From assembly GCA_030762175.1 (NCBI GenBank), contig CM060842.1:47015001-47079000 (forward strand): a stretch of DNA of 64,000 nucleotides. The letters are read 5' to 3'. A model generated the notes under the pieces. That model was given only the letters and a program-made list of their open reading frames with translations. It did not search any database and was not told where the DNA came from. Numbering within the stretch: position 1 is the first letter of the stretch; the number at the start of each line of letters is the position of its first letter. Both the position numbers and the translations under genes were made by a program. Shown here in pieces: positions 48,601-62,386 of this stretch. The DNA is from Metallyticus violacea (lineage: Eukaryota; Arthropoda; Insecta; Mantodea; Metallyticidae).

Positions 48601-50137
48601 TACGAACACCAGGCTCAAGATGAACATTTTATTTTTATACATAAAACACATTAAATAATAGTTAAAAATTGAAATTTATGGGGTAAAACAAACCAACATC
48701 TTCCTAGAAAAGCAGCGTCCTAGGATTATAGATGAAATCCGGAGAGAGGTTACAACACCTTTGTGCCTCTGATCATTTTAATATTCCTTGCATGGGCCGC
48801 ATGTTTTAATTATTCTATGCAAACAAAAGTGCATCAATGCTTTCAAACGTGTTTCGGTTATGACACCACCTTCTCGATTCGTACTCTGCAATAATAGGAA
48901 ACCTTAACAACATTACGCTGGAAAAGCTTGGTAGAAAGCAAGAGTCTTAACATAATGTTAAAACATTAACACAATGTTAGTGAATTTTTAACATCTGTTG
49001 ATGAAACCGGCCCACAAGCTTCCAGCTGCGCATACCTAGGAAGCTCGATCATGCAATGTTAACTTAAGTTGGTTATGTTTAAGAAGCTAGTGCAGAATTT
49101 ATGTAAAAACTAAACCCGATATTAAGAACACAACGTCTAATTTGAAGCAATTCAGGCGATGGAGTCAGAACTTTCGTAACTCCCCTCAAACTATAATCTC
49201 TGCTAATTGGAAATTTAATGACAGTTCTTACTTGCCAACAGTTTCTTTACTGAGGAAAATGCTAATGATTATAGCTCCAACTTTTAAGGTTACCACATCT
49301 TCCTTACCACTTTCTATATCCCTTATGTCATCGGGTGTGGAGTAAAGGAGTAATGGGCGGTTGAGGAAGACCTTGTTTTTTCTTTGTTTCTTCCGAAGAT
49401 GTTCTTAGACTTCAGAACTGAATCCTTTAATGTGCTGTTCAAATAAGAAGCTCTAGCAAGAGTGGAGCCGTTGCTTTTCGTGCACGAGCAAGACCCAAAT
49501 ACAATCATGTTAAGAAAAATGAGTGGCAATGCTCCAAGGCAATTGGTGCGGCTGTTCTTTTTGTTGCCCGCCTGACGCAAGACTAATCATGATGTAACAC
49601 ACACTCCATATCTCCTCTATCCTCGATACATTACGGTGTAAATGATCGAGAATCAACTTATTGGTAAATCTCTCTCTATAATGTATACATTTGATTTTTG
49701 ACATTTGTTAACCATACATTACAACGAAAAAATTGATGGTGTTGCTATTTGGAAATTTCTTAAAAAAAAGAAAAGATGTAATGCTTTTATTCATAATTGA
49801 AGCGTTCAGTTCTAAAACGGGACAAGTCAGTCGCAACAGTTTTGAGAAAGCAATAAAAAAAAAAAATAATAATAATGCGCAACATATATCTTAAAGGTAC
49901 TTTGTCTTTTTATTATATGTGAATATATGAATTATATGTGCAAATTTACATATATTCATTAAAATAGATTTTCAGAGAGAACAGGACGTTTCAATATAAG
50001 TTTCAAAACTGCAAACTACTACCCATTTTGAAGTAAAGAAATTGATATTATAAAAAAAAAATATGAAAATTAAAGCTATAAAATTATTTGTTTTGCCAAC
50101 TTGCTGTAAATTTTAGGCTATTACCAAACAAAAAAAT

Positions 50138-50199
<62 letters not shown>

Positions 50200-52030
50200 T
50201 TAATTAACAGTAAATTAAATCATTGCTCTATACTTTACTACATGAATCTACTTTATCTCTCAAAACGCTTAAGAAATAATCGCAGTGTTCCACTAGTATT
50301 ATTTAAAAAAAAAATTTTCGGCAATATCATTGACTTTGGCAGTCTTTATAGGTATTAAATCTAAATAAGTTTGAGGGTATTTATTCTTGTAGGAGACTTA
50401 ACTGGTTTAAATAAAGGAAAACCATAACTAATTAGTGCAGTCCAGTGATGATATACTTTAATGGATTTTGACTCAGATAAAAATAAAATGTTATTGCCCA
50501 TTTTTCCCGATGATAGTACCTGGTTTTTTGAAATATATATACAAATTTTTACAATTTACTTACAAACACCTTAATATCGTAAAGTTGCTGACAAGTTAAC
50601 TTTTAGAACTAGTGCTTGAATTATTCGTTTGAATAATAAATGACATACAGCATAGCAGAGAAAATTATCTCTAAAACACAATTTCAGTTATCAAAGAAAA
50701 AAACTATTTTATTAAAACTAAATAAGGATGATTCTTAAGTTGATGATTACTACAAACAACGTAAACTCGAATTTTAGGAAAAGGTTGTGTTCCCCTGCGT
50801 TGTTCGCACACACCGTAGCACTCCTTTAAAAATGAACTAATCATTGCAACATTACTCTGCCACAGTCAATAGGACCAATGTTTCCATGAGAGAATTACAT
50901 TTTTCATACAATCTACATCCTTCTAATTTTCTGTTATTTTTACTTTTGTGACTAGAAAGAATACGAAACAAAAACAGCACTGTAGATATCAGAAAATTTC
51001 TTAAGCATAAGAATGCGACAGGTGGATAGTTACTAAGATGCAAAAAATACGGACGACAGTTTTAGTACCCTTTCATTAAAAGGAAGTTTTTCCAAATATT
51101 TTATACCACAACTTGTTAAAGGAGCAGTTTATATACAATGCATTACTACCACGAAACGGTGACAATCGGCAAAGCAGAGCTCTCACCCATAGATACAGTG
51201 CAGCAGGCATAGCCAGCAATACTATCAATCACTTGGTTTAACCTCTTTTCCACTTCCTTACAGATACATTTAAAATCTTCATATGCAAGTAGGTTTTTTA
51301 CCGGCCGTAACCTCTCTGTCATTGGCGCAGCGCCACGTAATGCTTCCCCTTCTTAAAATTTGGGCACTAAAAATGAAAGAAATGGATTCTGGGGAAAAAA
51401 AAAAAAAAAAGGTGAATATAGAATTAGTCCGATTTCTTCTTTTCTCTTGGCGCGAAAGCCCTCACGGGCCTTGATGGACGGTGGCTGCGTACTCTGCCTT
51501 CGTCTTGTGACAGCACAGGTAGAGGATAGTATTGCATGGGGATAGCACACCAACACCCCGTCGATCGCCATCACAGGCATTCTAGATCAAAGGTCGCCAC
51601 CTTACAATCACGCAGCTCCTCACCTTTCTTCACGAGAATTGGTGAACCTTGTTCCAAGCCATCCTAACTTAAAAGGTTCTAAGATGGAATCCGGACAGCT
51701 GCTAGCAAAGCAGATCACTAGACCAAGGATTCAGCCAATTAAGTTCATTCGTGCTGGGCAACACTTTTAACATCTTCTGTAAGAAGCGAATACAGCATTA
51801 ATGAATTTTACTTGTATTGCCAAAGTTTTAAAAAGCTGAAGGGTAGTAGGGCGCAAGAGCCGGTGACGGTGGGGGATTGCGCCGGTAAGTGGCAGCCTTG
51901 CAAATGGACGATTTAAAATGTGCTTCACTGCATTATAAACTATGGTCGCTTTGTTTGAAAGTGGGTAGAGGTGTTGAAACGGTAGAGGTCTATTATTTAT
52001 GGACAGAGCAGCATCTCGCCCGGGTCCGTC
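42640..52030. other. Long gene-poor AT-rich stretch
   Basis: Apart from short unassigned frames (42624-42860, 47562-47927, 49323-49580, 51353-51580) and simple repeats (50142-50197), nothing was recognised. A GC-richer block at 51300-51760 holds overlapping short frames on both strands without family signature. Confidence 0.4.
50142..50197. repeat. (TC)n(TA)n compound microsatellite
   Basis: About 10 TC units followed by about 18 TA units. Confidence 0.95.
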
Positions 52031-52031
52031 T

Positions 52032-52110
52032 TGGCAAAATTTATCGGCCCTGAATTGAATGGGACACTGACAACCTGAGATGTTAAAGAGCGCCCGTAAA
52101 TAAACCAAAT
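52032..52110 (+). mobile_element. SINE family A, copy 6 (3' end only)
   Basis: GGCAAAATTTATCGGCCCTG, then CTGAGATGTTAAAGAGCGCC and AAATAAACCAAATCAACAAT match the 3' third of family A. The tRNA head is absent: a 5'-truncated or eroded copy. Confidence 0.85.
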
Positions 52111-52111
52111 C

Positions 52112-53680
52112 AACAATAAAGCAACATTTTAGTCACTGTGACTGCGCATCATCACAGTACTATGCTCGATCCCCGCCTTGGTGTTTATAATTCATGGGTT
52201 CGTTGCTGGTGACAGTTCGTCCCAAGTAGTACCGGATTCTTCCAGGAACTGTTGGGCATCTTGAACAAGTAATCCTGTAAATGAGAGGGACTTAACTGCT
52301 TACAGAATATCCGAGTATATAAAGGATAGGATCAGAAAGGACCAGAAAGCTATAAAATCTAAGCTCAGATGTCTACTTACAGGGAGCTAAGTGAACTAAC
52401 TAAATTTGAACAAACAATTTTTGGAAGCAAAGTCAGCGGTATGTATTTAAGTATGTAAATAATAACTTACTTCAACAAATATTTTTAAAGAATGATGCTG
52501 CAAGTAATAGAGGTAACGCATTATATCAAACATCTGTTTTAATCTCTAAGGTATAACAGAGCGTTACTTTCTCCCAAAAGCTCACGTTTTTTCACAGGCG
52601 GTGAGAATGAGGTGGTTGGGATTTACAGTCCAAAATAATAAACTTCCTCATAAAACAAAAGAAGGGCGAGTCATTGCAGTTCTCACGCCTTTCTGAGAAT
52701 GTAGCTTTTACACAGTAAACCAGGAGATGAGATCAGTGAAGTTTATGTTGCGTTGCATTATGCTGTAGAAGGAAACACCACGTTGATAAGTGACAGAGGA
52801 AAGTTCCGCGCGGTATTCCCAGAACACTAAAGTAGAGGAAGTTGACAATCACTATATCGGAACTCAGTGGGCACAAAGCTGTTGTGGAACACAATAGCTA
52901 CAGAAAGATAATGCTCAGATAGAAAAATGAAAGATTTTTACGTCTACCTTTAGGGAACGATAACCAGTCACTTCAATATAAATTAGGTATGGTGGTAAGA
53001 TTTTACTGTTAATGCTAATATAATACAAATAAAGCAAAGATAATCGTGTTGTACTATTCAGATTTACGGTATCCAAAGCAAAGTTCGATTTACAGAAAAG
53101 GTCTTAATAATGCTATATATTAAAACATTATTTTATTATTACACTTTTTAACTGTTATACACTACTTACCATGACAGTATGATCATTGCAATATTTTATT
53201 AATGAAACATAATCCAGAAAACTGCTTCGCAAAATGTAAATTAGTAAGAATGCACTGACCTCGTGATATACATTAATTGTTTATTTTACTAACCGTAAGT
53301 GCGTATTTCAATTATAAACTCCTAAACGTTATAACGCAAGTGAGGTTATATGAGTTACGGGCCGAAGGAGCGCGGCTGTATACTGGGAGAAGCAAGTAGT
53401 CAAGGCTTTCATTGCTTTCACTGTGTGTAAGGCGTTCTTCTTTAGTTTTATACAAATATAGCCTAAAGAATGAGTTTTTGTGTAAGATGCATATGTGAAA
53501 CTGTATTCTTGCTGAGAAATGGTAAGATGGTATGTAGGAAAATATCGTGGTAATCGTGTTCCAGGTACAGAAAGTGTTCACCAACTTGTTAAAAAAGTTA
53601 CAATAGACAATCTCTCTTATTGGAAAGAAACGTGTTCAAAATCACATTGTTCTTAGGAAAGAACAGTTAGATGCAGTATT
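52112..53680. other. Gene-poor stretch, nothing recognised
   Basis: A 90-codon minus frame at 53584-53312 has no family signature. Confidence 0.4.
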
Positions 53681-53684
53681 AAAA

Positions 53685-53975
53685 CTGTTTAACACCCATT
53701 TTTGCTACTGAGGCATCACAGACGATGGACACTGATGATACATGAGATGAAATGGTAATTTGGGAAAAGTTTTTTTTTTTTTTTTTTTTTTTAAGGAGGC
53801 AAACGTTCCATACCTAAGTTTAGGGCACCTCCTCGGCATTTGCCATTTATGAGGACTGAGGAAAACTTGAAAAAAAACCTCAGTCCGGGAGGACGGTTCT
53901 GGCGGGAATCGAACCCCAAACCCCCCCGCTCACAATTCCGCGCCTTAACGACCTCGGCCACCCTTGATGGTGAAA
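53685..53975 (-). mobile_element. SINE family B, copy 4
   Basis: The minus-strand head CAAGGGTGGCCGAGGTCGTT and B box GGGTTCGATTCCC are clean. The target duplication AGTTAGATG is present at 53665-53673 and 53976-53984. An internal T23 run (53770-53792) expands a tract that is short in copy 1 and A-rich on the opposite strand in copy 3. Low divergence from copy 1 suggests a fairly young insertion. Confidence 0.9.
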
Positions 53976-54255
53976 AGTTAGATGAAATACAGTAATTTCC
54001 TACGCAGATGTTGGCCGTGTATTGCTGTTGAAGAGAATCATTGTCAATCTCTTTTATAATACAGGTTAGTGCCTATTATTGTCCATTAAAAAAATTAATT
54101 TATGCTTTCAGTAAAAATGTAAATACATAATAAAAATCCCAACTTTACGCGCGGCGACTATCTTTCCTTTTGCCGATTGCGGCGGCACACTTCCTCAGTA
54201 AGCAGCCATGCCCGGGGCCCGTAACATAAATAACCTCATTGCATTTAATCAGATT

Positions 54256-54440
54256 TACCGAGCGGGTGACTTAGGAGGTAACGCTTGGGACTCGCATTCG
54301 GGAGGTCGCGAGTTTAATTTCCTTGGGGCCGGCCATCCTGATCTTAGGTTTTTATCATGCTTTCACCTGGTCAGTGAGCTAAACGGAATGGATTTTTACC
54401 TTCCACGAATTTTTCCCTCTCCAATTTCATTTCATACCGT
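54256..54440 (+). mobile_element. SINE family C, tRNA-like head with body
   Basis: ACCGAGCGGGTGACTTAGGA, then GGTAACGCTTGGGACTCG and GGAGGTCGCGAGTTTAAT form a tRNA-like 5' part; the B box is decayed (AGTTTAATTTCC). The body (GGGGCCGGCCATCCTGATCT, TTTTTACCTTCCACGAAT) looks like a SINE body. The right boundary is not clear: GC-rich text continues to about 54720, perhaps part of the same unit or another repeat. Confidence 0.65.
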
Positions 54441-54539
54441 TGGTACAGAGTCGAAAGTGCCAGGCCAGGTGCGTTGGTGCTGTTGCGCTTTGGAAGCTAC
54501 GGTGTCTGGTATGAAAGAGTCCTTCTAGGGGACTAGAAA

Positions 54540-57500
54540 TTCTTGGAAAGGAGGCACTACAGGCGTCGGAGTCTTCTATCTGTCTCCTTACTTTATCCCT
54601 TACTCCCGGAGATATCCCACTGGGCATAGGCACAAACGGCCAACCCTTGAGCACGGCTGAAGCACCTAAATATCTTCCTCCTGCTACTAATGCAAAGCAA
54701 TTCAACCAAATCAAATCACATTTAATCATAACTTTAATTTTTTAAACTTGTCTTAAGTTTGTATTTTGCAGACACAAAGAGGGGAGAAACGAAAATGTCT
54801 ATAATCCAGTTCGTGAGGTGTGTTATGCTGCTTGTTTATGCCCTTGTGAAGCAGACTTTGCCTCTTGAACAGGATTAAGCAAGCACTGCAGGAGTCTTCT
54901 ATTTTATAGCACTCCAAGGAAATTCTTCCCTTTACTTTCTTTACAAGTGCTGATAACCACAGTTCAAATCCTAAGTTATTGATAGAAGTGTTTTTTCTGT
55001 CAAAAGAATAGAGGGACAATGATGCATGTATGTCTTATACCAGCAATATATATAATTTTGCCACATTGGACAATTTTTATATTTCATTTATCTCTTTTTG
55101 TGTGAAGTAGTGTGAATTTTGTTAAATTGCACTCAATATAACAAACATGAAGTTTATTATACAAGTTATAAAATTTGTCCGCTAATGGGCGTTTTACGCC
55201 TGGGCTGCTAAGCGTACCTCAGCCGGTACGGCCCGCTTCAGCTACGCTTCCTAAAACGTATATACAATCTCATAGAAATATTGAAATTGCATCCTTCTCA
55301 GGCTAAACAGGCATTATATTGAAACACGACCTCAATGATTAAATTTGTCTGCGGCGATATACAGAATTTCACGTTTTCCTTTATTCCGAAACATCCATTT
55401 ACTGCCCTAATTTTGGGAGTGATTTTGTTGCTGAACGTTAAAGATTTGCGCCAATTTGATCTATTCTTTCCTCTACTAAAAGTATACGCTTTTGCTCGTG
55501 TTTTCTGTTTTGCACTGAATTAGAAGATGCAAAATTGTGCATAATATCGTGAATTGCAGTTCTGGAGGGAGGTAATTGAACAGGAAAATTCTAAATACAT
55601 TCTGCATGCACAAGACCAGCTAATTAGTCCTTAAAATAATGTTTACATACAAAAATGCGTTGCTCTAGAGTCAATTGTCTCTGGTTGAATGTATACTCTC
55701 GGAGACCGGCAGGAAAAAAATTCAGCAAGCAACTTGATTGCGTTATGCCTAGTAAAACAAAATTGATACCTAAAGCTCTATTTAGAATAATGCTCATTAT
55801 GTTTCATAGAATTCTCATGGTAAACTAAATAACAGGGATGATAAATATTTATACCCGCAGAAGGAAAATAAAAAAGGGTTAATGAATATTTTCTACAATG
55901 TTATTTCAGTTTTCAATAAATATGTATTTGGTCTTTATAACTCTCACTTGAAATGAAAACAAATTTGAATACAATTGTCAGTAAGCGTAAAGTAATTGTA
56001 AAGTGCATGGCTAAATTTAAACAGTCTGCAACAGTTGTTAATTCTATCCGTTCAATAATCATAACAAAACAAGAATGCTATGTATTAACTATAAAATACA
56101 TTTTGTAAAGCTCATTTTACATTTATGTCACGCATCTATGTATTTTTGGGTAGATTTTATCGATATTTATGTAATTTTACAACATATTTAAAAAGTATTA
56201 AAACCCTTAGATAAATATGAAATTATAATAATATTATACAGAGTGAAAGATCCTTCACTCAATGGTTTCGCGGCGTGCTGCCGGCCGGCGATACTGGCTG
56301 CTGTCTCTTGCTGTGCGCAAGATTTCAACTCACATTGAAGCCTCGCGCAGCGGATGGGAAATATACTCCCCTCGACGTAGTACTGTTGGCCGGTCCCGCG
56401 GTTGCGTCAAGCATTGCTCACCCCCTATTTTTATTCAAAACATTTTATTTTTGATCGAACATAATCTATATCCGAGGAGTGTTTTTTTTTTCTTCAAAAC
56501 TCAACAGATGTAAAATTTGTGAAAATTGAGTTATTTATACCATTCGTATATGTAACACTATATCTTGTAGTATAACTCCATAAATGTCCCGTGTAGAGGG
56601 CAAAGAACATTAGCAGCTTTTTCAAAACTCTATAAATGCGCTCAACACAACAGTCAATAGATTCTATCATTTTCTTAGTAGAAGAAATAGTGCAATACAA
56701 TATGCACCAAATGATTCATTGTTGTGTCTTGCTGAGTTTCCTGTTCATATCTGCAAGCTTTGATAAACTACATTTTATCCTTATTGTACTCGAGGAAGTT
56801 TCCTTCCAAGGTGAATGCACATTAAGTCATTATATTAAATCATCAACAGAAAACCATAATGTGTCTGTAAAAGTTCAAAATATTAGGCAGCCTTTCCTGT
56901 AACAATGCTATAGTAAGGTTTCCAAAACAAAGAAAAGAAGCAAAGAAAAGAATTCTCAATAATAATAAAGTACTTTGAAATGTAAAAAAAAATGGAAAGG
57001 AATTTTATGATGACGAGTTAGGAAAGGCATGCAGTTAAATGCAGGGAACATGAAAAGAGATGGTATCGTAAATATTTCAAGATGTCATAGTGCTCTTTGT
57101 TAAGCAACACATTACTACATAATTTTTAGTTTTATATTTAACATAAAATAACGTATGTAAGATTAAAATGATTAAAACACGAAACAACATTAAACTATAA
57201 AACAAATTCACAAATCACTACACTACATTGCTGAGTTCCCAAGGAGATTCCAATAGTTTCTAACAGCAGTTATCTAGCTATTGAACCCTATTTTCCTTTT
57301 AAATATTGTATCTAATAATATTTCTTACTTGATAATTATCTTGTTTACTAATTTTCCTGGGCCATTTGACTCTTACTTTAGCTAAATAATTTCTTCCTAT
57401 TTCTTTTAAATTCATTCTTAATTTTACGTTCACCTTCCCTCCACCCCTAATATCTCTTGACAGATTGGACCACTTCTTCATTTCTAGTTTCTCTAAAAGA

Positions 57501-58076
57501 ATTTTGGTTTCTTCACATTATAAATATGTGACAATAATTAATCTTTCGGTTTCAGAGTGGGCATTTTTCTAACCCCCCCCCCTTACTCTTAACAAAGCTC
57601 ATAAACCCCGTTCTAGCCCATGCAAAACCCTTCTTTTGCTGCTTTATCACATTAAACAACATAATCTTCACTACTCCACACTGATTTCAGATCTCTATGT
57701 ATACTCAATGAAGTTTTCACATTAAAACTAGCGAATATATCTTGCCTTTTAGTATATTCAGCTCTTAATTTCATTTTTTCCAGGAACTACTTTCTAATGA
57801 TTCTCTAGTCTCTAAATCTCTCAAAACCAAAAATTTCCAAAACGTCCTCAACCCTATTGAGTCAAGTTTAGCCTTAATTTAACATTTCTTACTTTTAAGC
57901 AATAAAATAAATAGAAAACATGCTAAGAACATATAAATTAACAAAAATTCAAATTATTTAAATTATTTTAATACTGAGCCTACATTATAAACTGTTACAT
58001 TTTAATATAACAATAATAAGGATAATAACGATTTAAAGAAAATTCACAGGCAATACACTCATTATACCTGTTAACA

Positions 58077-58126
<50 letters not shown>

Positions 58127-61100
58127 GCTGAATTTAGCAACTAAATGTGTTTACAGATTAAAATCAACAATAAACGGAAATAATTAATAATACATTTTAA
58201 CTCAATTTACTTTTACGAAAAACTTAAGGTGCATCTATCCGGTTTTGAAAAAAAAAACTGGAATTTTCAGGATTAATAATTTAATTGGGTATATAATATT
58301 AACTTTTAGTTTTGGGACCCGTGGGAGTGTTTTAGGTGGGGAATGTATCCTAAGAACTATGGTTGTAAAAAGACTACACCACTAATAAAACATAAAAAGC
58401 TGTATTTTTTAAAAAAAAAAACAACTTTTTTGTGCATCTATCCAATGTTGGGAAAATGCTTCTTAATTATACTTTTATATTGAAAACTGCACTAAAACTG
58501 TCTTTTACAGCCTATGAAATTATTATAGACTACTTTGTGACCTACACCACCCTTTCATGTGTCCTTAAAATATCTTCAAACGTTGAATGAATGGAAAAAA
58601 AAACCTCTGAAAGCTGAGAAAAGGAAACAGACACTTTTGAAGTGTTAAGTTTCCAAACGCTATGTATATTTACCCCTGAAGTAGGCGTATTTACCAGCTG
58701 TCCTATTAAAACGGGGTAAGTGTACCCGCCATTCTGTTCCCTCCTCTTACTTCCTTTCCTCAGGCATGAGTATTCACATAAGACCATACGAAATGTCTGG
58801 CAATGAACAGGTCAGAGCACTTTGGAATATTAGGGGAAAAAGGAAGTTCTTTATTCTTTTTTCTGGAAAACTAGCTGTAATATGCACAGCCTAGATACTT
58901 CCATGAAGCGCAATGTAAGATTCAATTGGATGAAATAAAAGAGTGAAAGCATTCAACAACAATAAAAAAAAAAATTACGTATCACCGAATGTGAAGCGGT
59001 TAGTGAAACCATAATGGGTCGTAATCACGTCATAATGCACAACGGATGCGACGCAAGGGGTTATGTGCAGGAATGAAAGATGCATTGCAACAAACTGCAG
59101 CTATATAGGAAACTTAAAGCAATCATGATTGCTAACTAAAAAGTCGCGTCATAGACACGGCAGTGATAATTTACTTTGGGGGTGTTGCGTAGTTGTGATG
59201 AATGCAATGAATAGTGTTTGTTGTAGTCAGTTGATCGGACGGGGCTTTTTTGAAGTGTCCAATATTTTCTTATGTACAACACAGAATATCTATATGTATA
59301 TGCGACATTATCCTTCAGTTCAAATGTTCTTAATATTGATTTATTTGATGAACTGCCTTTATTTATACTATTCTTAAACATTACTTTCATTTGTATGCAG
59401 CCTTGATGTCTTCTTTCGCTGTACAAAAATCGCTTCTATATACTGACAATATCTGATGCATTTTTAAAACCATCTCCTTTCTTAGAATATTCCACATATA
59501 ACTCAGTCAATAATTTTCCATTTTTTAATCTTTGATCCATGTGGTCTATATATGAAGTCTTGTATCCTAAATGCTTAAAGTTATTCACTAGTTCTATTGT
59601 ATTGCTAATCTTATGCTGTGTTTACCACAACTTGCCACCATCTTACTTTTAATTTTAAGTTATATTCAGTTCATATTATATTGTAGTTCCAAATTTTATT
59701 TTTGTATAAATTTTTACTGTTATATCACTAGATCATTCACAAATAACAGGTATGTCATATTCCTTATTATTAAGAGAGTAAAATTTTAATTTACATATCC
59801 ATTCTTTTGTCACTTTGTCAATAAAAACTCAATTCTTTTATTATTTTCATCATTTTCCCCACTCCCATGTTCGTTGCATGATTTATAGCACTTATTTATT
59901 GTCTTTTATCATGTATAGCGTTTGGCATTTAAACTGAAAGTTAGTAAATCTTCAATAAAAGGGATAAAAAAAAAACGAGGGCAAATCAAAGACTAAAAAA
60001 ATGTGAGAGTCATATGCAGTTGTAGTTAATTTAATTTACTCTTAACTTTGAAAACTTCCTATTTCATCTCTAGAAGTTAAATTCAAAGGCCTATATAACT
60101 GTGAAAGAACCTCACTTACTGAAAACGCATTGGAGTGGAACCTATGATGAGAATTTATTTCAGTAATAAGAGTATCTTAAAAGAAAGCAATTTAATAGGT
60201 CGAACAGACATCAGTATCGATCATATATTACAACCAAACTATTTGGTAGCAATTTGCCTTGTGCTACACGAAACCAGTAGGCTCAGTTTATCGTAAAGAA
60301 GTTTACTAGGGGTCAAGTGGCAAAGCGACACTTTGTGGCCATAGCTGCCGGAACACACAGAGAATCTGATGCCTTGGAGATTAAGTTCGGGTTAATTTGA
60401 GCCCGAATTTGCTGCCAGAATCAAATGCTCATTTAATTATCTGAAACCGCCATCCCTCTACCTTATTATTAACACTGCCCTTCTACGGAAATGGCTACCT
60501 CCATCTTTTGGAGGTTGCATCTTTACATTTTAACCTGTTCTCCAGCAACATCTTTTTGTTGGAAAATTTTAAAATAAAGCATTTGTGAAATTGAAAATTT
60601 GTCAACTTTGAATATGCTGTTCTCAAAAAATAAAAAAGCAAATATTTAGATGAAATTTTCCTCCTTCTAAACAACAGTTCTAGCGTAGGTCACACTAGTT
60701 TTTTAAAATATAACACTGGTCCATCTAATCTTTCAATACGGAATCAACTCTTTTCTTATACTGAACATCTTTTATTGCATTTAATATTTTTAACTCGCAT
60801 TCAGTTTTAATGGATTTTATTGTAAACTAAACATGCAGTTACTTATACACACAATGTCGAATGAATAAAATTAATTCTACATTTTGCTTAGCTGATTGCT
60901 TGAAAATGTCACCACGCAGAACAGTAGAAGAGTTGACACGGAAAAGGATATAAGTGCCAAAATTTATTAAAAAATAAATAGGTTTTGCATTATATTCCAA
61001 TGCCAATTGCTTGGGAAGAGCGGTAAATCCAACAGGCCTCATTGCACTTTGCAATTAATCCGCAAGATAGTGCTGGACGCAACTACACTGCTGTTGACAA

Positions 61101-61750
61101 TGAGAAAGAGGTACAATTGATTCCAATCTTAGTGTAGCGTTGCTATCACTGGTAACCTAGTCTCATTTAGACATTACTTCATTAAGGCCTAAAGGTATTT
61201 TGCTCTCACTTGACTCCTTAATGTGACAATTGAAATTGTGTGACAACTGCTGGGCAAAACAAGAACAGAATAATCTTGATCGCTCTAATGTTTCTTATGA
61301 TGAAAGGGTTTAAAATGTTTCCATATGTTGAATTCAAGAAAATAAAAAAGCTTCGATAACTATAAGAAAATTATTTCTATTATGATGAGAAGGGAAAATA
61401 TTTATTGGATAAATTAAATTACATGGACCTTAAATAAAACGATTTTTCCACGGAAATCTGAGTATCATAATTACATAAAATATGTATTTGGAAGTATTCA
61501 TTGTATTTATCAATGCTGAAAATAATAAACTGATATAATGTTACAAATATTGTTTACAGAGTACAATAAAACACTGATTTAATGATATAGTTTCATAGAT
61601 AAAGATGTTTTCTGATCTAAAATATTTATTCCTTCTCCTCAAAAATGTACTTTTTTGGCCATAACATCAATTTCAATGTCAATTCCTCAACTTACAAGCA
61701 CAAAAACACCTGAATAGTGTATTAAAATTGCCCAGGTGCTTAGGATGAAC
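54540..61750. other. Long gene-poor AT-rich stretch
   Basis: Contains (TTA)n at 58079-58126, a GC-rich hairpin-forming patch at 55185-55260 and a GC-rich patch at 56255-56420 with an 83-codon frame of no known family. Nothing else was recognised. Confidence 0.4.
58079..58126. repeat. (TTA)n microsatellite
   Basis: About 16 TTA units. Confidence 0.9.
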
Positions 61751-61759
61751 CCTTAATTC

Positions 61760-62300
61760 TCAGTTTTTCTTTTCCCCTTTGGTGGTAGTATTTTGACCAT
61801 TTGGAGTCTCTTCCTGCCTGTTCTGAACCTTCATTCACCGATTTGGCTGCTTCGCCCTCACGCTCTGCAAATACTCACCCCCGGCGCCTAATCTTATTGG
61901 ACGATTTCTTCCCATCAAGCTAAATTTTTAATTTCGGGGACAGAAGAAGTCTCTAGGGACCATGTTACCCAGGGTGGACGAGATCAATTTGGAGCTCAAA
62001 TGGTGCACTTTTGCCAGCGTTTGGGACACCGCGTTGTTGCGGTGAAAGAGCACTTGGTCGTTTTTTCTTCACTTCAAGTTTTAACAGACCGACATTACAG
62101 CATGATAGACTCTTGCTGTTGCTCTTTCTTTTCCAAATAGTATATGAAGACCATTTCTTAAGAATAATAAAAAATTCCAGTAACAACTTCCCGACATAAA
62201 AGCGGACTTTACCTTCTTCGGCACAATTTCGCCAGTAGTTATCCACTGCTTTGACTGTTACTTCAACTATTTTGTAATGGTGGATCCAAGTTTCGTTCAT
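61760..62300 (-). pseudogene. Mariner transposase pseudogene (minus strand, catalytic core and C-terminus)
   Basis: From 62300 the frame reads NETWIHHYKIVEVTVK, matching the first catalytic block DETWIHHY with D changed to N. Then come EEGKVRFYVGKLLLEFFIIL, KRPSALSPQQRGVPN where HQDNAPAH is expected, and FELQIDLVHPG where FELLPHPPYSPDLAP is expected. Downstream, after two stops, LLLSPKLKI*LDGKKSSN fits FLFPKLKxWLxGKRF. The DNA-binding N-terminus is not seen. All catalytic positions are damaged or uncertain. Confidence 0.75.
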
Positions 62301-62386
62301 AGCTGCAAATCAATGCAAAAGTTCTGCGGAATTCGATTAAACATCGCTAAACACTTCCCCCATATAGTCAAATCGCAATAACCATC

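Noticed and set aside
51767..52108. 113-codon minus-strand open frame
   Set aside because: Its 5' quarter is the antisense of SINE A copy 6 and the rest has no family signature.
54208..54729. Overlapping 100-106 codon frames on both strands
   Set aside because: They lie over the SINE C head and adjacent repeat-like GC-rich text.
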